A stretch of 64,000 nt of DNA, taken from Nocardia wallacei (GTDB lineage Bacteria > Actinomycetota > Actinomycetes > Mycobacteriales > Mycobacteriaceae). The position numbers and the translations under genes are program-made. The notes under the pieces are model-generated. The model saw only the letters and a list, made by a program, of their open reading frames with translations, was not told the origin of the DNA and did not search any database. Each line of letters opens with the position of its first letter. The first letter of the stretch is position 1. Shown one piece after another: positions 16,102-25,113 of the stretch. The stretch spans positions 1 through 64,000 of the forward strand of contig NZ_JARWQD010000281.1 in assembly GCF_029869545.1 (NCBI RefSeq). Reading direction: 5' to 3'.

Positions 16102-17784
16102 GTGGGCGATATGGATGTGTGGGGATCCCGCCGCATTCGCGTTCGGGGCGCAGTGGCGGTTGCGGGCGCGATCGCTCTGGCGATCGTGACGGGATCATGC
16201 GGCCTGAACGACAAGCCGAACAGCCCCGAGGCTGTCGTCGAGAAGTTCACTCAACTGCTGGACGATAAGGACGCGGGCGGCGCCGCCCAGCTGACCTCAT
16301 ACCCCAACGGCGCCGAGGCCACCCTGGCGAAGGTGTTCGACGGGCTCAATCCCGGCAAACCCGATTATCAACTGGCCCAGTACATCGGCCTGGACGACAA
16401 CTCGGCCATGTTCAATCTGAAGGCCAACTGGAACTTCGGCCCCGGCAAGGACTGGACCTACGATCTGCAGGGCTCGATTCGCAAACTCGCGATCGGCTGG
16501 CGCATCTCGTGGGAGCCCAGCGTGGTGGTCCCGCAGCTGAACAACCAGCGCGGCGTCAAGCTGGTGCGCACCGACGCGCCCCCGCCGAAGGTCAACGACA
16601 ACGCGGGCAACACCCTGATGACCGAGCAGGTGATCAACGTGGTGAAGCTGGATCCGGCGAAATTACCCGACCCGGTGGCCTCGACGAACGCCTTAGCCGA
16701 CGCCATCGCTCCGGTCGCGCCGCTGATCACCGGGCCGTCGCTGATGCAGCAGCTGGCAGGCTCCCAGGGCAAGCCGATCGTGGCGGTCCAGTTGCGCGAG
16801 GACGACTTCGCGATTCTGGAACCGCGGATGGCCCCGATTCCGGGCGTGGTGCTGGAGAAGCAGCCGCGGCTGATCGCGACCGATCGCCGGATCGTCTCGC
16901 CGCTGCTCGACGGCCTGCGCAAGGTGTGGCAGGAGAACCGGGACCAGCACGCGGGCTGGGGCGTGAAGCTGTTCGAGGCCGACGGCCGCCCGGTCGCCCA
17001 GCTCGCCGGTCAGCAGGGCCCGCCCGGTCCGGACGTCGCCTCGACGCTGGACCAGAAGCTGCAGCGGGCCGCCGCGGACGCGGTGGTGAGCGCGGGCACC
17101 CCGGCCTCGATCGTGGCCGTCCAGCCCTCCACCGGCGCCGTCGTGGCCGCCGCGCAGAACACCTACGCCAGTGAGCAGGGGGCGGTCGCCTTCACCGGCG
17201 CCTATCCGGCCGGGGGCACCGCCGAGCTGTTCAAGCAGGTCGCGGCGATCACCAAGAAGAAGGCGCCGCAGGACGTTTCGGTGCAGGACGCGGCCGAGGG
17301 GGCCGCCATGCTCGGCGTCGGCATCGGCTTCAAGGTGCCGGGGCTCGACCAGACCACGGGGCGGCTGCCGATCGGCGGGCGCGGGGTCGAGCAGGTGCGC
17401 CAGGGCAGCGCCGACCCGATCCTGGCCAGCCCGTTCGGGATGGCCATCGCCGCGGCGGCCATCGCGCGCGGCGGGGTGACGCCGCCGATGATCGAGATCG
17501 GCCGCCCGTCCACCACCGAGGCCGAGCTGACGCCGCTGCCCGACGAGGTGCTCCAGCAGCTGCGCCGCATGCTGACCGACGATGCCGCCGGAGGCCCGGA
17601 GCTGGCCTCCCTGCGCCGCTACGCGGGGGTCACCGCCTACGCGGCCACCGCGGGCACGAGCGGCTGGCTGCTCGCGAACATGGGCGACCTGGCCTTCGCC
17701 ATCCACATCGACAACGTCGACAGCGGCGACGCGACATCGCGCATGGCCGCCCGCATGCTCCAATCCCTGGCCGCCCCCGACTGA
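16102..17784 (+). CDS. Penicillin-binding-protein-like lipoprotein with degenerate transpeptidase site
   Basis: A 560-aa lipoprotein (lipobox TGSC after a hydrophobic AVAVAGAIALAIV) with an NTF2-like MecA_N domain (about 40-165), a dimerisation segment and a transpeptidase-fold domain (from about 320: STLDQKLQRAAADAV, IVAVQPSTGAVVAAA). The overall plan matches Mtb Rv2864c-type penicillin-binding lipoproteins. All three catalytic motifs appear lost. The SxxK region reads YPAGGTAELFK (residues 368-378) instead of YPPGSTFK. No SxN is visible. The KTG position reads TAGTSGW (516-522). It is therefore probably a scaffold or regulator rather than a transpeptidase. GTG 16102 or ATG 16111 may be the start. 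Confidence 0.8.
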   Translation: MGDMDVWGSRRIRVRGAVAVAGAIALAIVTGSCGLNDKPNSPEAVVEKFTQLLDDKDAGGAAQLTSYPNGAEATLAKVFDGLNPGKPDYQLAQYIGLDDNSAMFNLKANWNFGPGKDWTYDLQGSIRKLAIGWRISWEPSVVVPQLNNQRGVKLVRTDAPPPKVNDNAGNTLMTEQVINVVKLDPAKLPDPVASTNALADAIAPVAPLITGPSLMQQLAGSQGKPIVAVQLREDDFAILEPRMAPIPGVVLEKQPRLIATDRRIVSPLLDGLRKVWQENRDQHAGWGVKLFEADGRPVAQLAGQQGPPGPDVASTLDQKLQRAAADAVVSAGTPASIVAVQPSTGAVVAAAQNTYASEQGAVAFTGAYPAGGTAELFKQVAAITKKKAPQDVSVQDAAEGAAMLGVGIGFKVPGLDQTTGRLPIGGRGVEQVRQGSADPILASPFGMAIAAAAIARGGVTPPMIEIGRPSTTEAELTPLPDEVLQQLRRMLTDDAAGGPELASLRRYAGVTAYAATAGTSGWLLANMGDLAFAIHIDNVDSGDATSRMAARMLQSLAAPD

Positions 17785-17790
17785 CAGCCC

Positions 17791-18168
17791 TTACCGCAGG
17801 GCTCGCCAGGCCGCGCGCCAGCCGAGCAGGAACAGGGCGAGCACCGTGGCGGCGACCAGGATGAAGCTGGCCGCGGTGCCCTGGCCGCTGAGCACGCGCA
17901 GCGCCATGCCGATGATCAGCGTGGACAGCCACACCACGACGCCGGTCGGCCACAGCGCCCGGGCGTCGAATCGCCGTAGTGCCGTGGTGAATTCCCCGCG
18001 CGCGCCGATCCACGCCGCTATCAGCCAGCCGATGATCAGCCCGGTGCCGAACGGCCACAGCGTGCGTAGCAGGCCGGTGAGCACGGCCTCGTGGTGGCTG
18101 CGCCGCCCGATGGCGCAGAACACGATCACCAGCAGGGCATCGACCACGAACGGCACCAGTTTCTTCAC
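17791..18168 (-). CDS. DUF3054 membrane protein
   Basis: A 125-aa protein with four hydrophobic segments (about 5-22, 33-53, 72-90 and 98-118). It contains the family features DALLVIVFCAIGRRSHHE near the N-terminus and WPFGTGLIIGWL in the second helix. DUF3054 has no known function. It converges on the PBP-like gene with a 6-bp gap and lies 21 bp downstream of the flippase-like gene on the same strand, so the two may be co-transcribed. Confidence 0.85.
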   Translation of the reverse strand: MKKLVPFVVDALLVIVFCAIGRRSHHEAVLTGLLRTLWPFGTGLIIGWLIAAWIGARGEFTTALRRFDARALWPTGVVVWLSTLIIGMALRVLSGQGTAASFILVAATVLALFLLGWRAAWRALR

Positions 18169-18189
18169 GCCGACAGGGTAATCGGCGCC

Positions 18190-19371
18190 TCAGGCGTCGT
18201 CGCCGTCGCGCTCCGGCTGCTCCGAGCCGAGGGGATCCGGGCGGCGGCCGGAGCGCTTCTCGTTCAGCAGCCGCTGCTCGGCCAGCATCGCCGAGCGCTG
18301 CTCGAACTCCTTCTCGAATTCGGCGTCCTCGGCCTGCGGCTTGCGGAACAGGAAGGCGAAGACGATCCACCCGATGATCGCCACCAGGATGAAGCTGACC
18401 ATCCGGTACATGACGCCCGCGGCGACGGCCTGCGAGGCGGGCAGCCCCGCGGCGGCGGTGAGCGCGTAGAACAGCGTCGCGTCGACGTAGACGATCCCGC
18501 CCGGAGCGAAGGGAATGGTGGCGACCGCCTTGTCCACGCTGAACGCGATCAGCAGCCCGGCCAGCCGCGGTTCCGCGCCGACGGCGTAGCAGGCCGCACC
18601 CAGGCAGGCCACGTCGCCGAGCCGGTGCATCAACGCGAACAGCGTGACCATGACCCCGTCGCGCCGCCCCAGATCCACCGATTCGAGCTGGTGCAGGATC
18701 TCGTGGACCTTGTCCATCCCGTCGTCGAGCCGATGCCGACGAATCCGATTGACCAGATGCAGGATCCGGCGGGCCAGCGACTCCAGCGAACCCGGATTCC
18801 CGGAGATGTAGTTGCCCGCCCACACCAGCGCGATCACGCCGCCGATCGGCAGCACCAGCTTCCACGGCCCGACCTGATCACCGGCCAGCAGCGCACCGCC
18901 CACGCCCAGCAGCACCATGCCCGCCGCGGCGACGACGCCGGAGATCACCAGCTGCCAGGAGGCCACGATCGGGCTCGCCCCCCAGCGCCGGGTCTGGCGG
19001 TAGGTGAACGCGGTCGAGAAGACCTGGCCCGCGGGCAGCGTCACCGACATCGCGGTGGCGCCGTACACCACGGCCACGGACTTGCGCTGGCTGACGCGCA
19101 CGCCCCCGGCGTGCAGCAGTTGTTTCTGAATGCGGCCGAATCCGCTCATGGATATCGCCTGCATCAGAATGCAGGCCGCGACCCATCCCCAATGAATTTC
19201 GGTGAGACTGCGCCACGACTCGTGCAGCCGGGGCCACATATAAATGCCCTCGCCGATCAGCAGCGCCGACAGGGCCAGTCCGAGAACCCATTTCAACCAC
19301 CAGAACCGCCCGCGACGACCCGGTTCGGCAGGCGATCCCGGGTCGCCGGCTAGTTCACCATGGGCCCTCAC
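18190..19371 (-). CDS. LPG synthase TM-region / UPF0104-type flippase-like membrane protein
   Basis: A 393-aa protein with about eight transmembrane helices. It has the UPF0104 signatures MSVTLPAGQVFSTAFTYRQ, then AFSVDKAVATIPFAPGGIVYVD and GVMYRMVSFILVAIIGW. The fold is that of the membrane part of MprF (lysyl-phosphatidylglycerol flippase). Stand-alone members in Mycobacteriales probably move a lipid or glycolipid across the membrane. The C-terminal 55 residues are a charged cytoplasmic tail. The GTG start at 19371 is the only nearby option consistent with the first helix. Confidence 0.8.
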   Translation of the reverse strand: MRAHGELAGDPGSPAEPGRRGRFWWLKWVLGLALSALLIGEGIYMWPRLHESWRSLTEIHWGWVAACILMQAISMSGFGRIQKQLLHAGGVRVSQRKSVAVVYGATAMSVTLPAGQVFSTAFTYRQTRRWGASPIVASWQLVISGVVAAAGMVLLGVGGALLAGDQVGPWKLVLPIGGVIALVWAGNYISGNPGSLESLARRILHLVNRIRRHRLDDGMDKVHEILHQLESVDLGRRDGVMVTLFALMHRLGDVACLGAACYAVGAEPRLAGLLIAFSVDKAVATIPFAPGGIVYVDATLFYALTAAAGLPASQAVAAGVMYRMVSFILVAIIGWIVFAFLFRKPQAEDAEFEKEFEQRSAMLAEQRLLNEKRSGRRPDPLGSEQPERDGDDA

Positions 19372-19450
19372 GCCCGTCAGCCTAACGAACGGCGTATAGC
19401 AGTAGCAGCCCCCGTTTCGCAGACGGCGCCCGCGGGGTGCTCCCGGCCGG

Positions 19451-21007
19451 TCAGTCCACGATCGTGTCCGAGTGCAACCCGGCTTCCTCCGCGACCCCGT
19501 CGTCGTCGCGTTTCGGCCAGGCCAGCCGGGTCTTGCGGCGGCGGCCGCGCAGCTGGACCTCCTCGCCCGATTCCCAGTGCCGCTGTTCGTGGTCGTCGGC
19601 GAAATACAGCGCGCTGCCCGAGCCGAGCACCCGCCCCGGATATTCCTTCGCCAGTTCGGTGAGCCGCGACGCCTCGTTCACCGGGTCGCCGATCACGGTG
19701 TATTCGAAACGATTTGCGGCACCGATATTCCCGGCGACCGCCAGGCCCGCCGATACGCCGATGCCGATATCCAGGCCCGGCACCTCGCGCAGCGCCTCGC
19801 GCAGTTCGCGGGCGGCGGTGAGCGCGGCGGTCGGTGCGTCCGGGCGGTCCAGGGGTGCGCCGAATATCGCGAGCGCGGCATCGCCGACGAATTTGTTGAT
19901 CAGGCCGTTGTTGCGGTCGACGACGTCGACGACGATCCGGAAGAATTCGTTCAGCAGGCTTACCACCTCGGTCGGCGGCCGCTCGGCGGCGGTGGCGGTG
20001 GAGCCGACCATATCCACGAACAACACGGCGACGAACCGTGTCTCACCGCCCAGTTCGGTGCCGAATTCCAGCGCCCGCCGCGCGACCTCCTCGCCGACGT
20101 GCTGGCCGAACAGCTCCTGCAGTTCGCGGCGCTGGGCGGCCTCGTCCATCATCCGGTTGAAACCGACCTGCAGCAGCCCGATCTCGCTGCCGTCGAACAC
20201 CTCCACCTGCACGTCGCGCGCGCCCTCCTGCACCCGGTCGATGGCGCGCGAGAGCTGGCGCACCGGATCGGAGATGCTCGAGGCGGTGAGCATCGACAGC
20301 GCCAGCGCCTGCATGATCACCACGCCGCACAGCAGCAGGATCGATACCGCCAGCGACTGCGCGGAGAACTGCACCTGCGAGGTGATCTGGGTGACGCACA
20401 GCAGCACGATCGCGATGGTCGGCGCGAAGGTCCCCATGCCCCAGGTCATCGCCATCCGGGTGCCGACGCCCGGGGTGAGGGTGTGGTCGAAGGTCCCGGT
20501 GGACAGCGCGTGCGCGGCGACCGGGCGCAGGATGCGCTCGCCGAGCATGTAGGTGAAACCGAACACGATGGTCGCGGCCATACATTCGGTGACGATGACC
20601 GCGCCCGCCAGCTCGGGGGTGTCCACGATGATCGTCGCGGCCAGCACCGCGCCGCCGACCAGCCACAGCGCCAGATGCACGATGGACTGCCGCAGCGGCG
20701 CGTGCAGCGCCGCCATCTGCTCCTGCCTGCTGGGTGGCCCGCCGCGCAGCTGCCAGCGCATGACCGGGCGCAGCATCAGCGCACCCGCGGTCAGGCTCAG
20801 CGCGCCGCCGACGACGAAGACGGTCACCGGGACGACCAGGCCGGTGCGGCGCACTCCGGTCGGCGTGCCCTCGGGAGCGGGCAGGCCGTACTGAATGAAC
20901 GCGTACACCAGAATCGCACCGAAGGCGTTGGCCGCCAGTATCGATGCGAGGTACAGCGGCCAGCGCGTTCGCATGGTCTGTTTGACCGCTTCCAGGGGCG
21001 CCGACAC
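19451..21007 (-). CDS. Membrane class III adenylate cyclase with HAMP domain
   Basis: A 518-aa protein with six transmembrane segments, a HAMP domain (ASSISDPVRQLSRAIDRVQEG to DGSEIGLLQVGFNRMMDEAA) and a class III cyclase domain. The catalytic residues appear complete: metal Asp in LFVDMVGSTATA, Lys and second metal Asp in NKFVGDAALAIFG, adenine-recognising Asp in IGDPVNEAS and the transition-state Asn/Arg in NEASRL. It resembles the Mtb Rv1318c-Rv1320c/Rv3645 group, which makes cAMP at the membrane. GTG 21007 is preferred because TAGATT lies 7 bases upstream (leaderless pattern). The frame stays open to 21052. It is divergent from the AI-2E exporter gene. Confidence 0.85.
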   Translation of the reverse strand: MSAPLEAVKQTMRTRWPLYLASILAANAFGAILVYAFIQYGLPAPEGTPTGVRRTGLVVPVTVFVVGGALSLTAGALMLRPVMRWQLRGGPPSRQEQMAALHAPLRQSIVHLALWLVGGAVLAATIIVDTPELAGAVIVTECMAATIVFGFTYMLGERILRPVAAHALSTGTFDHTLTPGVGTRMAMTWGMGTFAPTIAIVLLCVTQITSQVQFSAQSLAVSILLLCGVVIMQALALSMLTASSISDPVRQLSRAIDRVQEGARDVQVEVFDGSEIGLLQVGFNRMMDEAAQRRELQELFGQHVGEEVARRALEFGTELGGETRFVAVLFVDMVGSTATAAERPPTEVVSLLNEFFRIVVDVVDRNNGLINKFVGDAALAIFGAPLDRPDAPTAALTAARELREALREVPGLDIGIGVSAGLAVAGNIGAANRFEYTVIGDPVNEASRLTELAKEYPGRVLGSGSALYFADDHEQRHWESGEEVQLRGRRRKTRLAWPKRDDDGVAEEAGLHSDTIVD

Positions 21008-21139
21008 GAGGACCAATCTAGCGTTTCGAGCGGTCGCGGACCGCCGGTGCACCCGGGGACGGTGGCCGCCGCCCGACCGATGCCGCGCCGTTGCGCGCGC
21101 TCACGTGCCGGTGTCGGACGGTGCGGATAGGCTCGCGAC

Positions 21140-22468
21140 GTGAGTGACGTGGGGATCGGCCGCGACGACAGTGCTGCCGGGGGCGCCCCGGTATCGCCCC
21201 GGGGCGGGGGGACGGCGGTGCGGGAGCGGCCCGCGCGCCGGGCCGCCGAGGCGGTGCATCCGCTCGTGCGCGAGGCGGCCGAATGGTGCTGGCGGTTGCT
21301 GATCATCCTGGTCGCGGTGCTGGCGGTCGCGTATCTGGCCCAGCGCCTGACCACGGTGGTCATCCCGCTCGCGATCGGGCTGCTGCTGGCCGCGCTGCTG
21401 TCGCCCGCGGTGGACTGGATGCAGCGGATGGGGCTGCCGCGGTCGATCGCGGTCATGGTGGCGCTGGTCGGGTCGCTCGGATTGCTGGCCGGGGTGTTCA
21501 CCTTCGTCATCGAGCAGTTCGTCAACGGCGTGCCGCAGCTGACCGACGAGTTCAAGACCAGCGTCCACACCATTCAGGACTGGCTGATCAACGGGCCGCT
21601 GCATCTGAGCAACGATCAGATCCGCAATGCCGGTAACACCATCATCAAAACCCTGGAGTCCAACCAGGATTCGCTCACCAGCGGCGCGCTGACCACCGCG
21701 GCCGCGGTCGGGGAGATCCTCACCGGTGCCTTCCTGACCCTGTTCATCGCCATCTTCTTCCTCTACAGCGGCGACCAGATCTGGCAGTTCGTCACCCGGA
21801 TCATCCCGACGGCACAGCGGGAGCGGGTGCGCACCGCGGGCCAGCTCGGGTTCGGGACGCTGATCGGCTACGTGCGCGCCACCGTGGTGGTGGCCGCGGT
21901 GGATGCCATCGGAATCGGGGCGGGCCTGGCGATCCTCAGCGTGCCGCTGGCCCTGCCGCTGGCGTCGCTGGTGTTCATCGGCGCGTTCATCCCGATCATC
22001 GGCTCGCTGCTGGCCGGTTCGATCGCGGTGTTCCTGGCGTTGATGACCAAGGGCCTGGTGACCGCCCTGATCGTGCTCGGCGTGACGATCGCGGTGATGC
22101 AGCTGGAAAGCCATGTGCTGCAACCGCTGCTGCTGGGCCGGGCGGTGCGGATCCACCCGCTGGCCGTGGTGCTGGCGATCACCGCCGGGGTGGTGCTGGC
22201 GGGTATCGCCGGTGGCCTGCTCGCGGTGCCGTTCGTGGCGGTTCTGAATACGGCCGTCCGATCGCTGCTGGCCGACAATCCCGAGGAGCTGTACCAGGAT
22301 CTCAACACGGGCGAGCCGGGGGAGCCGATGTTCCACGCCGAGCCCGACGATCCCGAGCCGGGCAGATACGAGGTGCGGCAACCGGTGTCCGGTGAGTCCG
22401 GGGGCACGGGGTCCTCCGGTCCGGAGAACAACGGCCGTGGGGAGCGCGGCAATGCGGATCCCGGCTGA
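21140..22468 (+). CDS. AI-2E family (TqsA/PerM-like) transporter
   Basis: A 442-aa protein with about eight transmembrane helices and the AI-2E family core: VVIPLAIGLLLAALLSPAVDW, the roughly 60-residue extracytoplasmic loop (VNGVPQLTDEF to NQDSLTS), FIAIFFLYSGDQIW, then FIGAFIPIIGSLLAG and QLESHVLQPLLLGRAV. Members export small signals or ions; the substrate of this one is unknown. GTG 21140 is preceded by TAGGCT 6 bases upstream with no SD, so it is probably leaderless, like the divergent cyclase gene. The C-terminal 75 residues are a disordered acidic tail overlapping the kinase gene by 17 bp. Confidence 0.85.
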   Translation: MSDVGIGRDDSAAGGAPVSPRGGGTAVRERPARRAAEAVHPLVREAAEWCWRLLIILVAVLAVAYLAQRLTTVVIPLAIGLLLAALLSPAVDWMQRMGLPRSIAVMVALVGSLGLLAGVFTFVIEQFVNGVPQLTDEFKTSVHTIQDWLINGPLHLSNDQIRNAGNTIIKTLESNQDSLTSGALTTAAAVGEILTGAFLTLFIAIFFLYSGDQIWQFVTRIIPTAQRERVRTAGQLGFGTLIGYVRATVVVAAVDAIGIGAGLAILSVPLALPLASLVFIGAFIPIIGSLLAGSIAVFLALMTKGLVTALIVLGVTIAVMQLESHVLQPLLLGRAVRIHPLAVVLAITAGVVLAGIAGGLLAVPFVAVLNTAVRSLLADNPEELYQDLNTGEPGEPMFHAEPDDPEPGRYEVRQPVSGESGGTGSSGPENNGRGERGNADPG

Positions 22469-23645
22469 TACGCGGACCGATTCCGGGTCCGACACCGCGG
22501 CGACCACGCCGCTGTGGCGGGCGGTGCAGGTGTTCCGGCTGGTCACCGTCTTCTATGCCGTGGGCCAGCAGATCGACTCGGCGGACAACTATCGCGAGCC
22601 GGGGCTCAGCTGGGCGCTGATCGGGGTGCTCGTCGCCTGGTCGGTGATCTCGGCGATTCTGTTGTCGCAGTGGGGCAGTGGCGATACGGCCCGGCCGCGC
22701 ACGATCGTGGTGATCGGCGATCAGGCGGTGGTGATCGCGCTGATGGCCAGCACCCGGCTGGTCGCCGACTACGACTGGTATCACGGGCACCAGACGCTGC
22801 CGACCACCCTGTGGGCGGCGAATGCGGTGATGTCGGCGGCCATCCTGTGGGGCCCGATCGGCGGGGTGGGGTCGGGGGTGCTGGTGTCGGCGGTGAGCAT
22901 CATCGTGCGCGAGCAGTGGGAATTGGATGTGTGGACCGATGCCACCGCGCCGGTGCTGGTGTCGGTCGGGCTCGCCATCGGCCTGGCCGCGAACACCGCC
23001 CGCCGGGCGCAGCGGCAACTGCAGGCCGCCGTGCGCCTGACCGCCGCCGCCGAGGAACGGGAGCGGCTGGCGCGCGAGGTGCACGACGGCGTGCTGCAGG
23101 TGCTGAGCTACATCAAGCGCCGCGGCACCGAAATCGGCGGCGCCACCGAGGAATTGGCACTGCACGCCGGCGAGCAGGAGGTGGCGCTGCGCGGGCTGAT
23201 CTCCGAACAGGGCAGCCGGGCCGACACCGGTACCGACGCCGACCTGCGGTCGCTGCTGACCGCGCAGGCGTCCTCGGCGGTCTTCGTCTCCACGCCGGGG
23301 GAGCCGGTGCCGGTCGGGGAGTGGACGGCCCGCGAGATCGCCGCGGCCGTGGCCGCGGCGCTGGCGAACACCGGCCAGCATGCCGGGCCGGACGCGAAAG
23401 CGTATGTGCTGCTGGAGGATATGGGCGATGCTGTGGTGGTCAGCGTTCGCGACGACGGACCGGGTATCGCGCCCGGCCGCCTCGCCGACGCGGCCGCCGA
23501 GGGGCGGATGGGGGTGTCGCGCTCGATCATCGGCCGCATCGAGGCGCTGGGCGGGGTGGCCGAGCTGCTGACGACCGAAGACGGGACGGAGTGGGAGCTA
23601 CGGATTCCGCGCCACGGAGCAGTGAGGCATTCACATGAGCGATGA
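22452..23645 (+). CDS. MacS-like sensor histidine kinase (HisKA_3/NarL-type partner)
   Basis: A 397-aa kinase with six hydrophobic segments in the first about 190 residues and a HisKA_3 dimerisation helix with the phospho-acceptor His in EREVHDGVLQVLSYI-type context (RLAREVHDGVLQ). The HATPase_c domain retains the N box in degenerate form (ALANTGQHA) and a clear G1 (VSVRDDGPGIAPG). It resembles the MacS family of Mycobacteriales. ATG 22452 has GGGGAG 7-8 bases upstream and overlaps the AI-2E gene by 17 bp. Its own 3' end overlaps the response regulator gene by 11 bp. The neighbouring DUF1707 protein suggests a cell-envelope stress role. Confidence 0.85.
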   Translation: MRIPADTRTDSGSDTAATTPLWRAVQVFRLVTVFYAVGQQIDSADNYREPGLSWALIGVLVAWSVISAILLSQWGSGDTARPRTIVVIGDQAVVIALMASTRLVADYDWYHGHQTLPTTLWAANAVMSAAILWGPIGGVGSGVLVSAVSIIVREQWELDVWTDATAPVLVSVGLAIGLAANTARRAQRQLQAAVRLTAAAEERERLAREVHDGVLQVLSYIKRRGTEIGGATEELALHAGEQEVALRGLISEQGSRADTGTDADLRSLLTAQASSAVFVSTPGEPVPVGEWTAREIAAAVAAALANTGQHAGPDAKAYVLLEDMGDAVVVSVRDDGPGIAPGRLADAAAEGRMGVSRSIIGRIEALGGVAELLTTEDGTEWELRIPRHGAVRHSHER

Positions 23646-24303
23646 TGTTGCCGCCGAAGGCATTTCGGTGATGGTGGTGGACGACCATCCGATGTGGCGC
23701 GACGGCGTCTCGCGCGATCTCACCGAGGCGGGCTTGCGGGTGACCGCCACCGCCGACGGCGTCGCCGCGGCCACCCGCCGCGCGACCGCCGTCCGCCCGG
23801 CCGTCGTCCTGATGGATATGCAACTGCCCGACGGCAACGGCGCCCAGGCCACGGCCGAGATCCTGCGGGTATCGCCGCACAGCCGGGTGCTGGTGCTGTC
23901 CGCCTCGGCCGAACGCGACGATGTGCTCGAGGCGATCAAGGCGGGCGCCACCGGGTACCTGGTCAAGAGCGCCTCCGCGGCCGAGCTGATCGCCGCCGTC
24001 CGCGCGACCGCGGCCGGGCAGGCGGTGTTCACGCCCGGCCTGGCGGGCCTGGTGCTCGGCGAGTACCGTCGCATCGCCCAGGCCCCCGCGGGCAGCGACG
24101 AACCACACCGCCCAGCCCTCACCGAACGCGAGACCGAGGTGCTGCGCCTGGTCGCGAAGGGCCTGTCCGCCAAGCAGATCGCCACCCGCCTCGGCCTCAG
24201 TCATCGCACGGTGGAAAACCACGTCCAAGCCACCCTCCGCAAATTGCAGCTGGCCAACCGGGTCGAGCTGACCCGCTACGCCATCGAACAGGGACTCGAA
24301 TAG
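23635..24303 (+). CDS. NarL/LuxR-type response regulator
   Basis: A 222-aa protein with a receiver domain (acidic pair VVDDHP, phospho-acceptor Asp in VLMDMQLPDGNG, switch Lys in GYLVKSAS) and a C-terminal LuxR HTH (LTERETEVLRLVAKGLSAKQ, LGLSHRTVENHV). It pairs with the overlapping kinase gene upstream, so the two form one two-component system. The target genes are not shown. The downstream DUF1707 gene has its own leaderless-type promoter and may be a target. Confidence 0.9.
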   Translation: MSDDVAAEGISVMVVDDHPMWRDGVSRDLTEAGLRVTATADGVAAATRRATAVRPAVVLMDMQLPDGNGAQATAEILRVSPHSRVLVLSASAERDDVLEAIKAGATGYLVKSASAAELIAAVRATAAGQAVFTPGLAGLVLGEYRRIAQAPAGSDEPHRPALTERETEVLRLVAKGLSAKQIATRLGLSHRTVENHVQATLRKLQLANRVELTRYAIEQGLE

Positions 24304-24367
24304 GGCATCCCGCCGGGATGACCGGGGGATCAGGGATTGCCCTGATGTGCGGGAACGGCGCCGTCGG

Positions 24368-24380
24368 TACCCTCGATCAC
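24368..24380 (+). promoter_or_regulatory. Leaderless promoter -10 (TACCCT-N7-ATG)
   Basis: TACCCT (24368-24373) lies 7 bases before ATG 24381 with no Shine-Dalgarno. It supports that start against the in-frame ATGs at 24318 and 24345. Confidence 0.45.
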
Positions 24381-25076
24381 ATGGGCGGTGAGACGATTTC
24401 CACTCCTGGTACGCGGTCGGTTCCGGAGTCCGGGGGCACGGTGGGCGATCGCGATCTCCGGGTGACCGATGCCGAGCGCGAGCACGTCGGGACCCTGCTG
24501 CAGCGGGCGGTGGGGCTCGGGATGCTGTCGCTGGGCGAATTCACCGAGCGCATGGATACGGCGCTCGCGGCCAAGACCCGCGGCGAGCTGAACGCGGTAC
24601 TGATCGACCTGCCCGGGATCCGCCTCGCGGGGCAGCCGAATCCGATGCCCGCGCCCCCGCCGCGGCGCCCGGCATTCGGTGCGCCGCCGCCCGCCCCGGT
24701 GCCCACCGGCAACACCATCCGGGCGCGGCTGTCCGGTGTGACGCGCAAGGGCCGGTGGCAGGTGCCGCCGGTGCTGTATCTCAACAATCTGCTGGCGGGC
24801 GTCACCCTCGATTTCACCCAGGCGACGATGTCCACCCAGGTGGTGGAGCTGCGGGTGGACGATCTCGGCAGCTCGCTCACCCTCATCGTGCCGTCGGAGG
24901 CGACTGTCGACCTCAACGGCCTGGACCTGATCGGCTCCAGCGCGAACAACAAGGTGCGCACCGGTCCTCCCTTCGGCCCCCTGCACCTGGTGGTGCAGGG
25001 TCGGTTGCGCTTCGGATCCGTCACGGCCAAACAGCCTTTCGCCGCGCAGTGGCGTCGCCTGATGTCCGGTTTCTGA
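24381..25076 (+). CDS. DUF1707 protein with LiaF-like C-terminal domain
   Basis: A 231-aa soluble protein. The N-terminal DUF1707 (SHOCT-like) module (DLRVTDAEREHVGTLLQRAV, FTERMDTALAAKTRGEL) is followed by a Pro-rich linker. A beta-rich C-terminal domain (about 130-231, with RARLSGVTRKGRWQVPP, LNNLLAGVTLDFTQ and VPSEATVDLNG) resembles the LiaF/VraT C-terminal region. In Firmicutes, LiaF partners the LiaRS two-component system in envelope stress. The position immediately after a kinase-regulator pair here suggests a comparable role, by analogy only. Confidence 0.7.
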   Translation: MGGETISTPGTRSVPESGGTVGDRDLRVTDAEREHVGTLLQRAVGLGMLSLGEFTERMDTALAAKTRGELNAVLIDLPGIRLAGQPNPMPAPPPRRPAFGAPPPAPVPTGNTIRARLSGVTRKGRWQVPPVLYLNNLLAGVTLDFTQATMSTQVVELRVDDLGSSLTLIVPSEATVDLNGLDLIGSSANNKVRTGPPFGPLHLVVQGRLRFGSVTAKQPFAAQWRRLMSGF

Positions 25077-25100
25077 TCGGCGGGCGTGCCGGTCGGCCGG

Positions 25101-25113
25101 TACTGTCGGTGCC
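25101..25113 (+). promoter_or_regulatory. Leaderless promoter -10 (TACTGT-N7-ATG)
   Basis: TACTGT at 25101-25106 is followed by 7 bases and ATG 25114. No Shine-Dalgarno is present, so transcription probably starts at the initiation codon. Confidence 0.45.
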
